Positions 1 to 9,241 of a stretch of 64,000 bases of DNA are shown piece after piece; positions within the stretch are counted from its first letter, which is position 1, and each line of letters opens with the position of its first letter. Location of the stretch: NCBI GenBank assembly GCA_910578285.1, contig CAJTQL010000012.1:1-64000 (forward strand). Direction: 5' to 3'. The DNA is from an uncultured Helicobacteraceae bacterium (GTDB lineage: Bacteria; Campylobacterota; Campylobacteria; Campylobacterales; Helicobacteraceae). A model generated the notes under the pieces. The model was not told the DNA's origin, did not search any database, and was given only the letters and a program-made list of their open reading frames with translations. A program made the translations under genes and the position numbers.

Positions 1-2
1 TC

Positions 3-752
3 ACCACTCTAAGTTTGCTGACAACAGGGAATGCAAATAGCTATCGCCTCTATCCTGAACTCACGATTGAAGGAGACCAAACGGTTTGGAACGATACGAA
101 GCAAGTTTCGCTCAACCAAACATTAATGGCTTCGATTCTGCCAAGTTTAGATATTATCGGTTCTGTGGGTGGAAGTTTTGCCCAAAAAGAATATACCCAC
201 TATGCCAATAGTGCGTATATTAGCGATAATGATTGGAAGTTTGATTCGTTTTGGCTAGGCTTTGTCTATTCTGCACCTAGCATTGCTGGGTTTATCCCCC
301 AAATCACAGCACAAACAGCGATTGTCCAAACCGAAAAAGTCAATGAAGAGAGTAAAACTTTCTATTTCAAGTCTCAATCCTTGCAAGCGGCTTTGCGCAG
401 TTATAGCGACCCTGTCGTGTATTCTGTCTATCTCGGAGCAAGTTTGAACCAAAAACGTAAGTTTGATAATGTCGGTTCTCTTAAGTATGGCGATGGATTC
501 TATGGTGGCGTGAATCTTTCGATTATCCTAAGTCCCAAAATCACACTCGATATGGGCGCAGAACATCGATTCCAAACACCGCAACGCTTGAATGGGACAA
601 AAAATTCTCATCTCTACTCAATCCCAACATTGAGCGTAGGGACAACATATAGCATCAATGCAGACACATCAATTTCATTTTCTGCATCAGCGGGTGGTTC
701 TAGCTCTGCTCCCGATTCTATTATAAGCTTGAGTTTATGGAAAAAGTTCTAG
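3..752 (+). CDS. Outer-membrane beta-barrel protein, C-terminal part (5' end outside window)
   Basis: The reading frame is open to the left edge of the window, so the true start lies upstream; the TTG near base 15 is probably not the start. The visible 248 or so residues alternate polar and hydrophobic residues in strand-length blocks, contain many Tyr, Phe, Ser and Asn, and end in SLSLWKKF with a terminal Phe, the usual signature of an outer-membrane barrel. No Cys is visible. The stop overlaps the start of the C39 peptidase gene by 16 bases, so the two are probably one transcript. A barrel beside a secreted C39 peptidase recalls the FapF/FapD pair of functional-amyloid operons, but that is inference; it could be any transporter-like porin. 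Confidence 0.6.
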   Translation, partial: TTLSLLTTGNANSYRLYPELTIEGDQTVWNDTKQVSLNQTLMASILPSLDIIGSVGGSFAQKEYTHYANSAYISDNDWKFDSFWLGFVYSAPSIAGFIPQITAQTAIVQTEKVNEESKTFYFKSQSLQAALRSYSDPVVYSVYLGASLNQKRKFDNVGSLKYGDGFYGGVNLSIILSPKITLDMGAEHRFQTPQRLNGTKNSHLYSIPTLSVGTTYSINADTSISFSASAGGSSSAPDSIISLSLWKKF

Positions 753-1309
753 TTTTCTTGCTTTTATTTAGCTCTTTTTTGTTTGCTGACTTTGCTGTGC
801 AATCGTTGCAAGAGATAAGAAGCAAAGGAGTTGTGCGGCAAAACTATGAAGAATCATGCGGCGCAAGCGCGCTTGCAACGCTCCTTAATTTGTGGGATTC
901 GCAACAATTTAGCGAAATGGATATGATTCAATATCTTAGCGCAAATGAGGCAGAGAACAATACAGACATGGTGAGCTTTTTAGACCTCGAAAATGTCTTG
1001 CATGCTTTGGATTATCAAGTCAAATCCTATCGAATCCATAGAGATTCATTTCTCAAAACAAGCTTTCCAATGCTTGTAAAGATTGAAGACGACCCACGTT
1101 TTCCTCATTTTGTTGTGGTTATCAATCACGAAGGCGATTATCTTTCTGTTTTTGACCCAAGCTATGGTGTCTATGTCAGCACAAAGCAAGAATTTTTTAG
1201 CATTTGGGACAAAGACCACAAAGGTGGATATGCCTTGCTCATTGCCCCCAAAACAGAACATTTTAAGGGCTACACACCACAATTTCCAAATAAAAGGGCG
1301 TTTGAGTAG
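737..1309 (+). CDS. Secreted C39-family cysteine peptidase
   Basis: This 190-residue protein has an N-terminal signal peptide (hydrophobic residues 4-17, likely cleavage after FA) and a compact papain-like C39 domain. Catalytic residues are visible: Gln35 as oxyanion residue, Cys41 in ESCGAS, His124 in RFPHFVVV and Asp140 in FDPSYG. Most C39 domains are cytoplasmic parts of bacteriocin exporters that cut double-glycine leaders. A stand-alone exported one is instead typical of FapD of the functional-amyloid system and of uncharacterised periplasmic peptidases. It overlaps the preceding beta-barrel gene by 16 bases, which suggests the two act together at the cell envelope. Substrate unknown; no double-glycine leader peptide is seen in the visible flank. 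Confidence 0.75.
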   Translation: MEKVLVFLLLFSSFLFADFAVQSLQEIRSKGVVRQNYEESCGASALATLLNLWDSQQFSEMDMIQYLSANEAENNTDMVSFLDLENVLHALDYQVKSYRIHRDSFLKTSFPMLVKIEDDPRFPHFVVVINHEGDYLSVFDPSYGVYVSTKQEFFSIWDKDHKGGYALLIAPKTEHFKGYTPQFPNKRAFE

Positions 1310-1417
1310 GATTTGCATTGGTTTGCTTGCGGTGCATGGCTGTTGTCATAGCGAGCTTACGCAAATCAATCAAATATCTTGGAATCTTTGTATGATTCTT
1401 AGACTTCTTTGATTGTT

Positions 1418-1500
1418 GATTGCTTCGGGCAAGCCCTCGCAATGACAGATAATGGCAAATTGCTTGGGGCTTCGCCTCGCAACGGCAAAAGCCAACATCA
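1418..1500. repeat. Interspersed intergenic repeat-like sequence
   Basis: In the 221-base gap between the peptidase gene and rseP lies a stretch beginning gattgcttcgggcaagccct and continuing to cgcaatgac, followed by a looser second version (attgcttggggcttcgcctc). It contains the short inverted repeat gggc-aa-gccc. The cattgcgag core recurs near 14534, so these may belong to a dispersed non-coding repeat family. Nothing else is recognisable in this gap. Confidence 0.4.
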
Positions 1501-1530
1501 CTGCGGGCACTCGGCACAACAAGAAACCCC

Positions 1531-2661
1531 CTACCCCTGCACAATACGACTGATGTCGTTGTAGAGCCCCAAAGCCATGAGCGCAAACAGAATCACAGCG
1601 CCAAACATCGCAAAGCGGCTTAACGTTTTTTCGCTCGGCACATGGCGGGCGATAAGCTCGTAGAGGTTGAGCACAATATGCCCACCATCGAGCATCGGAA
1701 TGGGCAAAAGATTGATAATTCCAAGATTGAGCGAAATCAATGCGCCAATCCATAGCACGGCAACAAGGCTATTCTCGGCGGCGAGCGAAATGGTCTGCAC
1801 AGCCATCACAACCCCGCCAACCTCTGAAACAGGCACAACTTGCGTGAAAATCTTGCCGATTCCGATTATCATGAGTGATGAGAGCTCGAGCGCATTCGCA
1901 TAGCCCTTCGCAATCCCCTCCCAAAAGCCATAGCGCACAACACGCGTTTCGCCCAATGGGCGGATTCCGATGATGGGGCGACTTTCTAGCTCACCAAAGA
2001 GATTGGGCAGCTCGCGCACGCTCGGAACAAGCGAAAGCAAAAGTGGCGCGGAATCGCGCACAACCTCGATAGAGAGTGGCGCGCCAATTGCACTCGCCTG
2101 AATCGCCTTGCTAAGCTCGTTCCAACTCTGCACGCGCGCGCCATTCACGCGCACAATCTCATCGCCCTCGCGCAAGCCCGCGACAAAAGCGGGGGAGCTA
2201 GGCTCGGGTGCGGCAATCTTTGGCGCAATCTCCATTTTGCCAATCCACACAGCCACGACAAGTGCAAGAAAGCCAAGCAAAAGGTTCGCAAAAGGTCCAG
2301 CGATCAGAATCGCAATACGCTGCAGAGGCGATTTTTGCGTGTAGCTTTCGGGGGAATCATCGCGCTTAGTTGGGTCTGTGTCGTCTTGCCCGAGCATTTG
2401 GACATAGCCACCAAGCATAATGGGTGCGATTCGATATTCTGTCGCCCCCCATTTGCCGCGCCAAAGACACCATTCGCGCCTGCCAAAGCCCACGCTAAAC
2501 ACCTCAACACGAACGCCACAAAGGCGCGCAACAAGGAAATGCCCAAACTCATGGAATAGCACCATAAACGCGAGCAAGAACAGCGCAACAAAATATCCCC
2601 ACGCAAAAAAGGCGAGGCTTGCGAACAAGACAAGACATAACAACAAAAAAATGAGTGGCAT
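1531..2661 (-). CDS. rseP: Site-2 zinc metalloprotease RseP family (M50)
   Basis: Intramembrane protease that cuts transmembrane anti-sigma factors or remnant signal peptides. With the ATG at 2661 the protein has 376 residues. It begins with a membrane segment carrying HEFGH (residues 37-41, zinc ligands and catalytic Glu), followed by a PDZ-like region (GLREGDEIVRVNG) and a C-terminal membrane segment with NLLPIPMLDGGH, the second family motif. A longer frame starts within pgsA, but the 2661 start has AGGA just upstream and sits directly behind the pgsA stop, so it is preferred. Last gene of the long minus-strand run. Confidence 0.92.
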   Translation of the reverse strand: MPLIFLLLCLVLFASLAFFAWGYFVALFLLAFMVLFHEFGHFLVARLCGVRVEVFSVGFGRREWCLWRGKWGATEYRIAPIMLGGYVQMLGQDDTDPTKRDDSPESYTQKSPLQRIAILIAGPFANLLLGFLALVVAVWIGKMEIAPKIAAPEPSSPAFVAGLREGDEIVRVNGARVQSWNELSKAIQASAIGAPLSIEVVRDSAPLLLSLVPSVRELPNLFGELESRPIIGIRPLGETRVVRYGFWEGIAKGYANALELSSLMIIGIGKIFTQVVPVSEVGGVVMAVQTISLAAENSLVAVLWIGALISLNLGIINLLPIPMLDGGHIVLNLYELIARHVPSEKTLSRFAMFGAVILFALMALGLYNDISRIVQG

Positions 2662-2662
2662 T

Positions 2663-3202
2663 TTAGTCCTTTGTAATAAGGTAGGCACGCAAATAATCAT
2701 AGCCTGAATAGAGTGTAACAGCCACAGCAAGCCAAAGCAAGATGGTCCCAAACCAGATTTCATTCATCAACAAAAAGCCAATCGCGCTGATTTGCAGGGT
2801 TGTCTTGGTTTTGCCAAGCGATGACGCGGCAATGTTTTTACCTTTGCTAATCGCCACCACACGCAAACCTGTGATGAAAAACTCGCGGCTTAGAATCAAA
2901 AACACAGCCCACACATCGGCGCGAGCAAGAATGAGCAAGCCTAAAAATGCTGCAAGCATGAGCATCTTATCAGCAAGCGGGTCAAAAACCTCGCCAAATG
3001 TTGTCGTGATATGGTATTCGCGGGCGATGAATCCATCGAAAAAATCGGTGATACTTGCGATGATGAAGACAAGACATGTAAAATAATCGCGATAGCTTGG
3101 GTCGATGTTTGGAAACAAACAATCGCGATAGAGTATAAACGTCAAGAGGACAAACGACAAAAAGATACGTAAAAAGCTCAAAAGATTCGGTGCATTTTTC
3201 AT
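2663..3202 (-). CDS. pgsA: CDP-diacylglycerol-glycerol-3-phosphate 3-phosphatidyltransferase
   Basis: Makes phosphatidylglycerophosphate, the first committed step to phosphatidylglycerol. The 179-residue membrane protein carries the CDP-alcohol phosphotransferase signature D-x2-D-G-x2-A-R-x8-G-x3-D-x3-D in the stretch from DFFDGFIAR to FDPLADK, within a multi-pass hydrophobic chain of normal family length. It is followed within one base by rseP and lies behind the FabL-type reductase, so lipid synthesis genes are adjacent. The neighbourhood pgsA, SDR, dapA, M16 protease, pyrD matches what I remember of H. pylori gene order. Confidence 0.93.
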   Translation of the reverse strand: MKNAPNLLSFLRIFLSFVLLTFILYRDCLFPNIDPSYRDYFTCLVFIIASITDFFDGFIAREYHITTTFGEVFDPLADKMLMLAAFLGLLILARADVWAVFLILSREFFITGLRVVAISKGKNIAASSLGKTKTTLQISAIGFLLMNEIWFGTILLWLAVAVTLYSGYDYLRAYLITKD

Positions 3203-3222
3203 ATTTTATGCCATTGGGCAAC

Positions 3223-3999
3223 TCATTGAAAGGTTGTCCCTCCATCAATCACGATTGTTTGTCCTGTGAGCCACGCGCTTTCGGTTTCGTTGCACAAAAA
3301 ATAGCAAGCGCCCGCAATATCGTTTGGATAGCCCATGCGATTGAGCGGCGATTTTTCCTCGACTTTTGCCTTGATTTCGGCATAATCGGGGAATGCTTTG
3401 AGTGCGTCCGTGTCGATTGGACCACCGCTCACGGCATTCACGCGAATCTTCCATTCACCAAGCTCGGCTGCGGCATATTTGACCATTGTTTCCACAGCAT
3501 TTTTAGAATTGCCATGTCCTGCATAATTGCGCATATAGACGAGATTGCCTGTCGAGCTAAGCGAAATAATGCTGCCTCCGCCAACCTCTTTCATGCGCTT
3601 TGCTGCTTCTTGTGCGCCCACAACAAAAGCAAGCACGGTTGCTGTGTAGATATTGTTGAGTCCTTTGGGCTTTAGCCGCATAAACGGCGCGAACCCGCCC
3701 ACAACGCTTTTTCCATAAATGATTGCATTGCTAATAAAAAAATTCACTTGCTCAAAATCTTTATCAATTTCGACAAAAAGGTCTTTATATTGCTCTGGTT
3801 CAAGTACGTTCAATGGGTAGAATCGTGCTTTGATGTTGTATTGCTGCTCAACATCTTGCTGAATCTTTTGTGCTTCTTCCTCATTTTTGTTGTATGTGAA
3901 AGCAACATTCACGCCTTCTTGCGCGAAACGATATAAGATAGCCTTGCCAATCCCTCGTGTCGCGCCACTTATCACTAAAGTTTTGCCTTTCATGCTCAT
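3223..3999 (-). CDS. FabL-type enoyl-ACP reductase / short-chain dehydrogenase
   Basis: A 258-residue Rossmann-fold SDR. The nucleotide-binding SGATRGIGK is at residues 11-19. The active-site pair is Tyr159-x6-Lys166 (YAGHGNSK), the wider spacing typical of enoyl-ACP reductases rather than the Y-x3-K of ordinary SDRs. The C-terminal NAVSGGPIDTDALKAFP closely resembles Bacillus FabL as I remember it. It therefore probably reduces enoyl-ACP in fatty-acid elongation, although orthologues have been labelled 7-alpha-hydroxysteroid dehydrogenase. The start is either Met1 (3999) or Met3 (3993); AGGT lies about 8 bases upstream of 3999. It abuts dapA and is followed by pgsA. Confidence 0.75.
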   Translation of the reverse strand: MSMKGKTLVISGATRGIGKAILYRFAQEGVNVAFTYNKNEEEAQKIQQDVEQQYNIKARFYPLNVLEPEQYKDLFVEIDKDFEQVNFFISNAIIYGKSVVGGFAPFMRLKPKGLNNIYTATVLAFVVGAQEAAKRMKEVGGGSIISLSSTGNLVYMRNYAGHGNSKNAVETMVKYAAAELGEWKIRVNAVSGGPIDTDALKAFPDYAEIKAKVEEKSPLNRMGYPNDIAGACYFLCNETESAWLTGQTIVIDGGTTFQ

Positions 4000-4881
4000 C
4001 TATTGTACCTCGTCATAAGATTGGATAAGATTCTGAAGTATATCATAAGTTTGCTTACTCGGTTCTACCAATGGCAGACGATATTCCAAACGTGGCAAAA
4101 ACCCAGCAATATACATCGCTGCTTTGATTGGAATTGGATTGGATTCGAGAAACAACGCCTTATTGAGCGGATAAAGCATATTGTTCAGTGCGCGCGCCTG
4201 CTTAAAATCTCCACAATCTACAGCCCTTTGGAGTGCCACAATGCGTTTGGGTAAAAGATTGCCTGTTACTGAAACCATTCCCGAGCCCCCACAAGCGAGA
4301 ATAGGGTAATTTAGGCTATCCTCACCGCTGAAAATTCGCAGATTTGGGTTGCTCGCGTTCAGCTCGACAACGCGTTCCACATTGCCGCTCGCCTCTTTCA
4401 CCGCATAGATATTGGGAATCTTGGCGAGCTCGAGAATTGTTTGAGGCTCAAGGCTCACGCCCGTGCGCGATGGAACATTATAGAGCATAATCGGAATCTC
4501 GACAGTTTCAGCGATTGCCGTATAATGTGCGAGTAGTCCTGCTTGTGTGGGCTTGTTGTAATAGGGTGTAACACACAAAAGACTATCTGCGCCAATCTTT
4601 TGCGCAAAATATGCGAGATCAATCGCCTCTTTTGTCGCGTTGCTCCCAGCACCAGCGAGCACAGCCACACCGCTGCCTTTGCAAGTGTGCACAGCGATTT
4701 CGATACATTCTTTGTGTTCATTGTGTGAGAGTGTCGCGCTTTCGCCCGTTGTGCCCACAGGCGCAACAGCGTCCATGCCCGCCTCAATCTGTCGTTTGAT
4801 AAGAAATTCATAAGTTGACGCATCGAGCTTGCCATTTTTAAATGGCGTAACGAGCGCACTCATACAGCCCAAAACTTGCAT
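4000..4881 (-). CDS. dapA: 4-hydroxy-tetrahydrodipicolinate synthase
   Basis: Condenses pyruvate with aspartate semialdehyde in the lysine and meso-diaminopimelate pathway. The 293-residue TIM barrel shows the substrate-loop GTTGES, Tyr134 in LYNVPSRTG and the Schiff-base lysine Lys162 in YAVKEASGN, all at expected positions and normal length. The ATG is preceded by AAAGAGG. The stop is directly adjacent to the start of the FabL-type gene, and the gene begins two bases after the M16 protease stop, so it is clearly co-transcribed. Confidence 0.96.
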   Translation of the reverse strand: MQVLGCMSALVTPFKNGKLDASTYEFLIKRQIEAGMDAVAPVGTTGESATLSHNEHKECIEIAVHTCKGSGVAVLAGAGSNATKEAIDLAYFAQKIGADSLLCVTPYYNKPTQAGLLAHYTAIAETVEIPIMLYNVPSRTGVSLEPQTILELAKIPNIYAVKEASGNVERVVELNASNPNLRIFSGEDSLNYPILACGGSGMVSVTGNLLPKRIVALQRAVDCGDFKQARALNNMLYPLNKALFLESNPIPIKAAMYIAGFLPRLEYRLPLVEPSKQTYDILQNLIQSYDEVQ

Positions 4882-4883
4882 AG

Positions 4884-6176
4884 CTACCTCTTTAGAATCA
4901 CAATTGTACGCGTGTCTTTGGTAAAATATTGATTTGCAACGCGCAATAAATCTTTCTTGCTAATGCGTTCCAATTTTTCCTGAAATCCAACCAATGGTCC
5001 AATATCGCCCTTGATATAATAATTGCCAAAAACACTCGCAATCATACTACTATTTTCAATCGCATTGATAAATTGCGTTTTGAGTGCTTTTTTGACTTTC
5101 GCAATCTCTTTGTCGCTAATCTCGCCCTTTTGGAGCTTATGAATCTGTGCGAGAATCGATTCCTCGACCTTTTTTGCGCTCACATTGGGATTCGCAATAC
5201 CCATCATAAAAAACAAGCCATTGTCAATGGTGTCCATATTGCGGACATACACCGAGCTCGCAAGGCGCTCTTTCTCGACAGTCTTGACATTGAGCTGTGA
5301 GCTTTTGCCGCTGCCAAGCAGTGTTGCGAGCATATCAAGTGCGAGTTGGTCGTCATGATTGAATGGCGGTGTTTTGTAGGCAATTGCAACCATTTCCACC
5401 TCGCTCTCTTTGCGCACAATCGCTCGCCGCTCGCCATCTTGCTCGGGCTCTTGCTGATAGAATCGTGGCAGAGGGGTCGTGTTGGCAATCCCACCAAAAT
5501 GCTTTTTGGCAGCTGCAAAAACCTCATCGGGCTTGATGTCGCCGCTCACAAGCACAATCGCATTTTGGGGTTGGTAGTAGAGTTTATGAAAGCTCTCTAT
5601 ATCCTCAATTGTCCAATTTTGAATGTCTGCCATAAATCCGATAGGTGTCCAATGGTAGGGATGGTAGGTAAAAGCAGTGTTGAATAACCGAAAATACAGA
5701 TAGCCAAATGGGTCATTCTCTGTGCGCCACCTGCGCTCTTCGGCAACAACATTGCGCTCGGGCTGAAACTCGTCATCTTTGAGCGTGAGATTCTGCATAA
5801 GCTCGGCATAGAGTTCAAGAGACTTGTCCAAGCTCTGCTTTGAGCTTTTGATATAATAGTGTGTGTAGTCCAAGCCTGTCGAAGCGTTGGTCGTACCACC
5901 AAAACGTTTGATGATTTGGTCAAATTCGCCTGCTTTGAGATTCTTGCTCGATTTGAAATTCAGATGCTCGAGCATGTGTGCGATTCCGCTTTTGCCCATC
6001 ACCTCGTTGCGGCTGCCTACACGATAGAATACATTTGTTGCAATCACCCCCGTGCCATTATCGAGCGGAATTGCTACAACCAACAACCCATTGTCAAGCC
6101 TTTTTTTATAATGTTGTGGTAAAACACTTGCCATAAGTACTCCTGAAAATAGAAAGATTGCCCAAAATATCTTCAT
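4884..6176 (-). CDS. Exported M16-family zinc peptidase
   Basis: A 430-residue protein with an N-terminal signal peptide (hydrophobic residues 4-16, likely cut after MAS) and the inverted zinc motif HMLEH (His67, Glu70, His71); the third ligand is expected in the VVAEERRWR region. M16 enzymes degrade peptides in a clam-shell chamber made of two similar halves, and the second, inactive half fills the C-terminal part here. The H. pylori relative has been annotated as PqqE-like, but no PQQ pathway is visible. It overlaps pyrD by 4 bases and sits two bases before dapA. Confidence 0.88.
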   Translation of the reverse strand: MKIFWAIFLFSGVLMASVLPQHYKKRLDNGLLVVAIPLDNGTGVIATNVFYRVGSRNEVMGKSGIAHMLEHLNFKSSKNLKAGEFDQIIKRFGGTTNASTGLDYTHYYIKSSKQSLDKSLELYAELMQNLTLKDDEFQPERNVVAEERRWRTENDPFGYLYFRLFNTAFTYHPYHWTPIGFMADIQNWTIEDIESFHKLYYQPQNAIVLVSGDIKPDEVFAAAKKHFGGIANTTPLPRFYQQEPEQDGERRAIVRKESEVEMVAIAYKTPPFNHDDQLALDMLATLLGSGKSSQLNVKTVEKERLASSVYVRNMDTIDNGLFFMMGIANPNVSAKKVEESILAQIHKLQKGEISDKEIAKVKKALKTQFINAIENSSMIASVFGNYYIKGDIGPLVGFQEKLERISKKDLLRVANQYFTKDTRTIVILKR

Positions 6177-7213
6177 CGCACATCGACTCCTATTGCTTCT
6201 GTGATTTGCGTAAAACCATCACGTTCAAGCAAGCGCAAAAGCCCAGTTTTCATGCGATACACAAGCGATGGTCCCTCATATACGAGCGCACTGTATAGCT
6301 GCACACAAGACGCACCTGCGCGCAAACGCATGTATGCTTCTTCGGCGCTATACACGCCGCCAGCGCTTATGAGCAATGTTTTGCCAAACAATGCGCGAGA
6401 GAGAATCTGCAAAATCTCAACACTCTTACTGCGCAACAGCTGCCCGCTAATGCCCCCAAAATTGTGCGCATTTTTGCATAGCGCATAGTCTGTGGTTGTG
6501 TTGGTCGCAATGATTCCACTTGCACCGCTTTTCACAGCGTTTTCGCACAAACACAACAGCACATCATGCGGCATATCGGGCGCGATTTTGAGCAAGATGG
6601 GCTTGCTCGTGATGGTTTTTGCCAAGCTAAAGAGTTTGGCAATAAATGAATCGTTTTGCAAATCGCGCAAATGTGGTGTGTTGGGTGAGGAAAGATTCAC
6701 CACCAAATAATCAGCAAGCGGGGCAAACGTGCGCAAAAGCGTGGCATAATCATTTAGGCTCTGCTCGTTTGACGTGTCTTTGTTTTTGCCGATATTCACA
6801 CCAACAGGCAACACAAAAGGCACGGAAGGCGCGAGATTCTTCGCCACAGCCTCCTGCCCGCTGTTGTTAAACCCCATTGCGTTTTGCAACGATTGCTCAT
6901 GCACAAGGCGAAACATGCGCGGACGTGGGTTGCCGCTTTGGGGTTTTGGGGTAATCGTCCCAACTTCGATTCCGCCAAAGCCCAGCGCGGCAGCGAGGTT
7001 GAGATTTTGCGCGTCTTTGTCAAAACCCGCAGCAAGCACAATGGGCGAAGCAAAGATACGCCCAAAAAGTGAGACATGCAGCCGAGAATCCTCAAAGGCA
7101 TAGCAGCGCGCAAGAATTTGGGGCAGCAAACATGAACGTCCCAAAAGCGAGACCAAGCGATGTGCATTTTCGGCATCAAGCGCGAAAAGAAACGGGCGAA
7201 TCAAGCGATACAT
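6173..7213 (-). CDS. pyrD: Dihydroorotate dehydrogenase (quinone), class 2
   Basis: Oxidises dihydroorotate to orotate with electrons passed to the quinone pool, the fourth step of pyrimidine synthesis. The 346-residue chain has the class 2 N-terminal amphipathic helix region, the FMN-barrel start PIVLAAGFDKDAQ, the conserved NLSSPNTP and late ISAGGVYSAEEAY, GASCVQLYSAL. Length and motifs fit the membrane-associated class 2 enzyme. The 3' end overlaps the M16 protease start by 4 bases (translational coupling) and the gene follows argS without a gap. Confidence 0.95.
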   Translation of the reverse strand: MYRLIRPFLFALDAENAHRLVSLLGRSCLLPQILARCYAFEDSRLHVSLFGRIFASPIVLAAGFDKDAQNLNLAAALGFGGIEVGTITPKPQSGNPRPRMFRLVHEQSLQNAMGFNNSGQEAVAKNLAPSVPFVLPVGVNIGKNKDTSNEQSLNDYATLLRTFAPLADYLVVNLSSPNTPHLRDLQNDSFIAKLFSLAKTITSKPILLKIAPDMPHDVLLCLCENAVKSGASGIIATNTTTDYALCKNAHNFGGISGQLLRSKSVEILQILSRALFGKTLLISAGGVYSAEEAYMRLRAGASCVQLYSALVYEGPSLVYRMKTGLLRLLERDGFTQITEAIGVDVR

Positions 7214-8863
7214 CTAGTCTTCTTTTTGCATGTGCGTTGGTGCAGAGATTCCAAGCAAAGATAGCCCGAGATGAAGCGTTTGTGCAACAAGCGCACAAAG
7301 AGCGAGCAGCTCAAGCTCATTTGGCTGCTGCAAGATTTTGTGCGCATTGTAGAATTTATGAAAAGTGCCCGCGAGATTCTTCAGATAGTCTGTCATCTTG
7401 ACAAGATTGCGGCTTGCAAACGCGTCCTCAATGATTTGCGGTAGCTGCAAGGCAAGAAAGGCTAAATCGGTGCAATCTTTCGCTGCCTCGATATTGGAAT
7501 CTGCGCAAAGAATTGGCACAATCGAAACATCGCGCACATCATCAAGCGACTTTTGTGCGCGCGCAAATAAGGTATGGATTCGCGCATGCGCATAATGCAC
7601 ATAATAAACAGGATTGCTCGAATCTTGTTTTTTGAAATCTTCGACATCAAATTCTAAATGTGTATCGCTTTTTTTCGACAAAAACACAAAGCGCAAAACA
7701 TCAGAACCGACATCTGCCACGACATCGCTCAACAAAATAAAGTTGCCTGCTCTCTTGCTCATTTTGTATGGCGCGCCCGCCTTGAGCAAGGTAACCATTT
7801 GCGAAAGCAGAATCTCGAGACGGCTTGAATCAAAACCAAGCCATTGCAACGCCGCCTTGACGCGAGCGATGTAGCCATGGTGGTCTGCGCCCCAAATGTT
7901 GATATAAATAGCATAATCACGCGTGAATTTATCGGCATGGTAGATGATGTCGCCCGCGAGGTAGGTTGGCTCGCCATCATCGCGCACCACCACACGATCT
8001 TTTTCATCGCCAAACACACTGCTTGCAAGCCATAGTTTGCCTTCGTTTTCATAGATTCCACCTTTTGCCACAAGCGTGTCGCGCACACTTTCCCAGCGCG
8101 CATAGAGGCTCTTTTCGCTCACAAATGAATCAAATGCAATGCCAATACTAGCGAGATTCTCGCGAATCTCATCGAGCATGAGTTCTTTGCCCATTGTTGC
8201 AAGGTTTGCAAGAGTTGCCTCGTCTGCTTCGATTTTGAAAGAATCTACGCCAAGCTTTTGCAACGCATGTTGCGCAATCTCGTTGATATATTCGCCGCGG
8301 TAATAGTTTTCCGGATATGCCACATCAAGGTGCAAAATCGAACGTGCAGCAAGCCAAATGGATAGCCCCAAAAGCGCAATCTGATTGCCCGCGTCATTGA
8401 CATAATATTCTGTGCAGACATCATAGCCCAAATGTCGCGCCAAACGCGCCAAACAATCGCCAAGCACAGCGCCGCGCGCATGCCCGATATGCAGAGGTCC
8501 TGTGGGGTTTGCGCTAACAAACTCAAGCAGAATCTTGCCCTGCTGCTGCCCTTTGCCAAAGTTGTTACCGCTTGCAAGCGCATTTTGCGCGAGCGTTGCG
8601 AGGAGCTTTGGAGCGAGGAAAAAATTGACAAAGCCACCAATTGGAAGGATTTGTGCAAAGATTCCATCATCGATACCACATTCAAGCTGCTTTGCAATCT
8701 CAATCGCGATGTCTTTGGGATTTTTGCGCCGCTCTTTTGCAAGCAAAAAAGCAAGCGGTGTTGCGTAATGTCCAAAGCCTTGCTCTTTGGGACGTTCCAA
8801 GAGAATCTGGGCGCGAGGCTGCCCCAAAACACGTGCAATATAATCCTTGAGTGTGTGATGCAA
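7214..8863 (-). CDS. argS: Arginine-tRNA ligase
   Basis: Charges tRNA-Arg. The 549-residue class I synthetase shows the HIGH motif in GPLHIGHARGAVLGD and KMSK in YKMSKRAGNF, with an N-terminal Add1-type domain and a C-terminal all-helical anticodon domain (DALR region ending in LGLSLLGI). The start is a TTG at 8863; no ATG is available because the tatA stop lies in the same frame six bases upstream. AAGGG lies at a suitable distance before it. Downstream pyrD begins immediately after the stop. Confidence 0.95.
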   Translation of the reverse strand: MHHTLKDYIARVLGQPRAQILLERPKEQGFGHYATPLAFLLAKERRKNPKDIAIEIAKQLECGIDDGIFAQILPIGGFVNFFLAPKLLATLAQNALASGNNFGKGQQQGKILLEFVSANPTGPLHIGHARGAVLGDCLARLARHLGYDVCTEYYVNDAGNQIALLGLSIWLAARSILHLDVAYPENYYRGEYINEIAQHALQKLGVDSFKIEADEATLANLATMGKELMLDEIRENLASIGIAFDSFVSEKSLYARWESVRDTLVAKGGIYENEGKLWLASSVFGDEKDRVVVRDDGEPTYLAGDIIYHADKFTRDYAIYINIWGADHHGYIARVKAALQWLGFDSSRLEILLSQMVTLLKAGAPYKMSKRAGNFILLSDVVADVGSDVLRFVFLSKKSDTHLEFDVEDFKKQDSSNPVYYVHYAHARIHTLFARAQKSLDDVRDVSIVPILCADSNIEAAKDCTDLAFLALQLPQIIEDAFASRNLVKMTDYLKNLAGTFHKFYNAHKILQQPNELELLALCALVAQTLHLGLSLLGISAPTHMQKED

Positions 8864-8869
8864 TGGATT

Positions 8870-9172
8870 TTACCCTTGCGGTTGCGTGCTCTGTGGCTGC
8901 GCAGGAGTGGGAGTTGGATTCTGTGGCTGCGCAACGTTTTGGGGAGCTTGTGTTGCATTTTGCGCCATATTCTGTGGCGCAGCTTGGGTGTTGAGCATTT
9001 GTGGTTGTGTGGTTGGTGCAGCGGTTTCGGGTTCTTCGTCCTCTTTGACGGCTTTTTTGAAATTTTTAATCCCCGAGCCCAAACCTTTGGCAAGCTCTGG
9101 AATCTTCTTTGCTCCAAAAATCAAAATCACAATGACTAGAACGATTAATAATTGTTGGACACTCGGACCCAT
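8870..9172 (-). CDS. tatA: Sec-independent (Tat) translocase subunit TatA
   Basis: Forms the pore-like part of the twin-arginine translocase. The start at 9172 (ATG with AAAGGAG upstream) gives 100 residues: a single N-terminal membrane helix ([14 protein letters not shown]), the conserved [20 protein letters not shown] amphipathic helix and an acidic, then Gln/Pro/Asn/Thr/Ala-rich disordered tail. Tat is needed here for the twin-arginine precursor NapA and probably NapG. A TATAAT box about 40 bases upstream suggests its own promoter inside the longer run. Confidence 0.93.
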   Translation of the reverse strand: MGPSVQQLLIVLVIVILIFGAKKIPELAKGLGSGIKNFKKAVKEDEEPETAAPTTQPQMLNTQAAPQNMAQNATQAPQNVAQPQNPTPTPAQPQSTQPQG

Positions 9173-9215
9173 ATGCACTCCTTTTTCTCTACATGCACGC
9201 AAATATAATTTTTGG

Positions 9216-9221
9216 ATTATA
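9216..9221 (-). promoter_or_regulatory. Probable -10 element before tatA-argS
   Basis: On the minus strand the gap between gmk and tatA contains a perfect TATAAT about 44 bases before the tatA start. No clear -35 box is seen, as is usual in this group. It would allow tatA-argS and downstream genes to be expressed independently of chePep-gmk. Confidence 0.5.
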
Positions 9222-9241
9222 CTCTGTTTTGGTAAATTGCG

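Noticed and set aside
8432..9139. 235-codon plus-strand frame over the argS/tatA junction
   Set aside because: Overlaps two clear genes completely, lacks a ribosome site and shows no domain.
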